This document shows positions 63,142-64,000 of a stretch of 64,000 nucleotides of DNA, one piece after another. Source of the DNA: Thuidium tamariscinum (lineage: Eukaryota; Streptophyta; Bryopsida; Hypnales; Thuidiaceae); assembly GCA_947034885.2 (NCBI GenBank), contig OX344752.2, forward strand, positions 28,152,386 to 28,216,385, read 5' to 3'. Made by a program: the position numbers and the translations under genes. Under the pieces are notes generated by a model. That model worked only from the letters and a program-made list of their open reading frames with translations. It searched no databases and was not told the origin of the DNA. Position 1 is the stretch's first letter, and each line of letters opens with the position of its first letter.

Positions 63142-64000
63142 GAGGGACATTTATATTGTAGACGAGGAGGCAGATGTTGGACTTACATAATTGACTTGTT
63201 CGTGGATGTGATCCCAATTCATTGCAGAGGGTAGGACCTTGAGATTGTCGACGCGTTTATTTCCAACCATTCTGAACTCGTTTGGCATCTTGTCTGCATT
63301 CTCGTTGATGATCGTTTTGAGGGTTGCTTGAGCTTGTATTGTTTGTGGCCGTGGCCGTCGAGCCCCCGCATTTCCATGTGACCCGTTGACGGATCCTCCG
63401 GCGGCCGCAGCCTTGTAAACATGATAGGCCGACCTGGATACCCTGTGAATGATATACCATGCGTTCTCGCAGATGTCTCTATTAGCAAGAGTGATGAATT
63501 TTTTTCCTGGAATAATCCCTGCATGAAGTTGACTCTACACCGTATACGCTACCTCCCTCCTACTCTCGAATGTGCAAGCGAAGAACTTTCGTCGTATAGA
63601 CTTGGTGTCCTCCCAGGGAAACGTCTGGCAGCATCTGAGCTTACAGCACTTCTGTGAGCTGACCTTACGTACCTCCGCCTCCGAGGTCTGGCTTTGCAAC
63701 CTGGACTGGCGGGGAATGATCTTTCTGCGCACAGAGCGGTATGGATTCCTCGGTACCCCCTGCATTCCGTCATCGTCCGACTTATTCAACAGAGTAGCCT
63801 GTGAGCAAAGCGTGACAATTTCTGATAGTAGCTTTTCCCCCTCCAATCTTATGTGTGTGAGCCTCTAGCGCATGGTTGTCATTTGCAGTTCGTGACTGTC
63901 CGATACAAACATGACCCCAACATCCGTGTTGCCTAGGACGCCATCATCGCAAGCCTCATCTGGTAGGCAGACTTGGATCATGGCTCTTCTCAGTACCGAG

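Larger units (their letters stand above)
62985..63186 (-). other. Intron of the DUF7869-type gene carrying two 19-bp palindromes
   Basis: A 202-bp intron bounded by GTAAGT and TTCTTCAG. It contains two perfect copies of TATCGGCTGGCAGCCGATA (63035-63053 and 63123-63141), 88 bp apart. Splicing it restores the family reading HIHEQVNY then VNGICNMK. Confidence 0.6.
60970..64000 (-). pseudogene. Decayed DUF7869-type, probably transposase-derived gene, runs off window
   Basis: Family marks read on the minus strand: FSKCTECDFLVEF, an IIHDKMD segment, LQLDNSAKDNKNR, VGHMHEDIDAHFS, and a C-terminal stretch GDFVLCRLC...WLGRVLE. These match the plant and animal DUF7869 group, which I judge transposase-like from its spaced acidic residues and repeat context (inference). 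Exon A runs from beyond 64000 to 63187 (donor TAT/GTAAGT), exon B from 62984 (acceptor TTCTTCAG) to a TAA at 60970. The frame is broken by TAG codons at 63865, 63535, 62328, 61848, 61594, 61234 and 61141, by one TGA at 61231, and by one apparent 1-base loss near 61614. Protein resemblance continues across each break, so it was once one frame. The 5' end lies outside the window. Confidence 0.75.

Noticed and set aside
1..64000. CRISPR arrays, rRNA and tRNA genes
   Set aside because: No evenly spaced identical repeats with unique spacers, no rRNA-like sequence, and no convincing B-box (GGTTCGAATCC type) was found by eye. Single tRNA genes could still be missed.

Overview
This is a nuclear window from a land plant. 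The evidence is spliced genes with GT..AG introns, a plant-specific two-B3-domain protein, a phytocystatin with a signal peptide, a plastid-type amidophosphoribosyltransferase with an N-terminal extension, and a plant-type F-box protein. Islands of moderate-GC coding sequence sit in very AT-rich, repeat-filled DNA. I cannot name the species. The intron-containing PurF gene, the sparse genes and the DUF7869-type element suggest a non-flowering plant, but that is inference.

Layout. 1-22 kb has no convincing host gene and is a nest of DNA transposons and old retroelement fragments. It holds a TTAA-flanked element (969-1892), two 400-bp TA-flanked MITEs, and a roughly 6-kb element with CACTACT ends (6449-12401). 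That large element contains at least four other insertions and a tandem array of about 138-bp units. Beyond it lie a TA microsatellite with a long degenerate minisatellite (13770-14400) and several copies of a Copia-LTR-like repeat. At 22.2-24.1 kb, plus strand, is a four-exon two-B3-domain gene. At 25.8-30.3 kb, minus strand, is a five-exon PurF-type amidophosphoribosyltransferase, which catalyses the first committed step of purine synthesis. 31-37.8 kb is AT-rich repeat DNA. At 37.85-39.4 kb is a GC-rich island with internal duplications and no convincing protein. At 43.2-46.2 kb, minus strand, is an F-box gene whose 5' part carries a duplicated exon and a 24-bp coding repeat. 48-56.7 kb is AT-rich repeat DNA with more small transposons. 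At 56.8-58.2 kb, minus strand, is a secreted phytocystatin. At 60.2-64.0 kb, minus strand, running off the window, is a decayed DUF7869-type (probably transposase-derived) gene. Its reading frame is broken almost only by TAG codons, and its noncoding parts hold repeated 19-bp palindromes.

The four host genes have unrelated jobs (transcription factor, purine synthesis, ubiquitin-ligase adaptor, protease inhibitor) and do not form a pathway. Most of the biological interest is in the mobile DNA. Four element groups can be separated by target-site duplication (TTAA; another 4-bp; 3-bp CACTA-type; TA). For two of them, related empty sites are present in the same window. No CRISPR array, rRNA or convincing tRNA was seen. 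Splice sites were chosen by eye from consensus, frame and family resemblance, and no database search was run.
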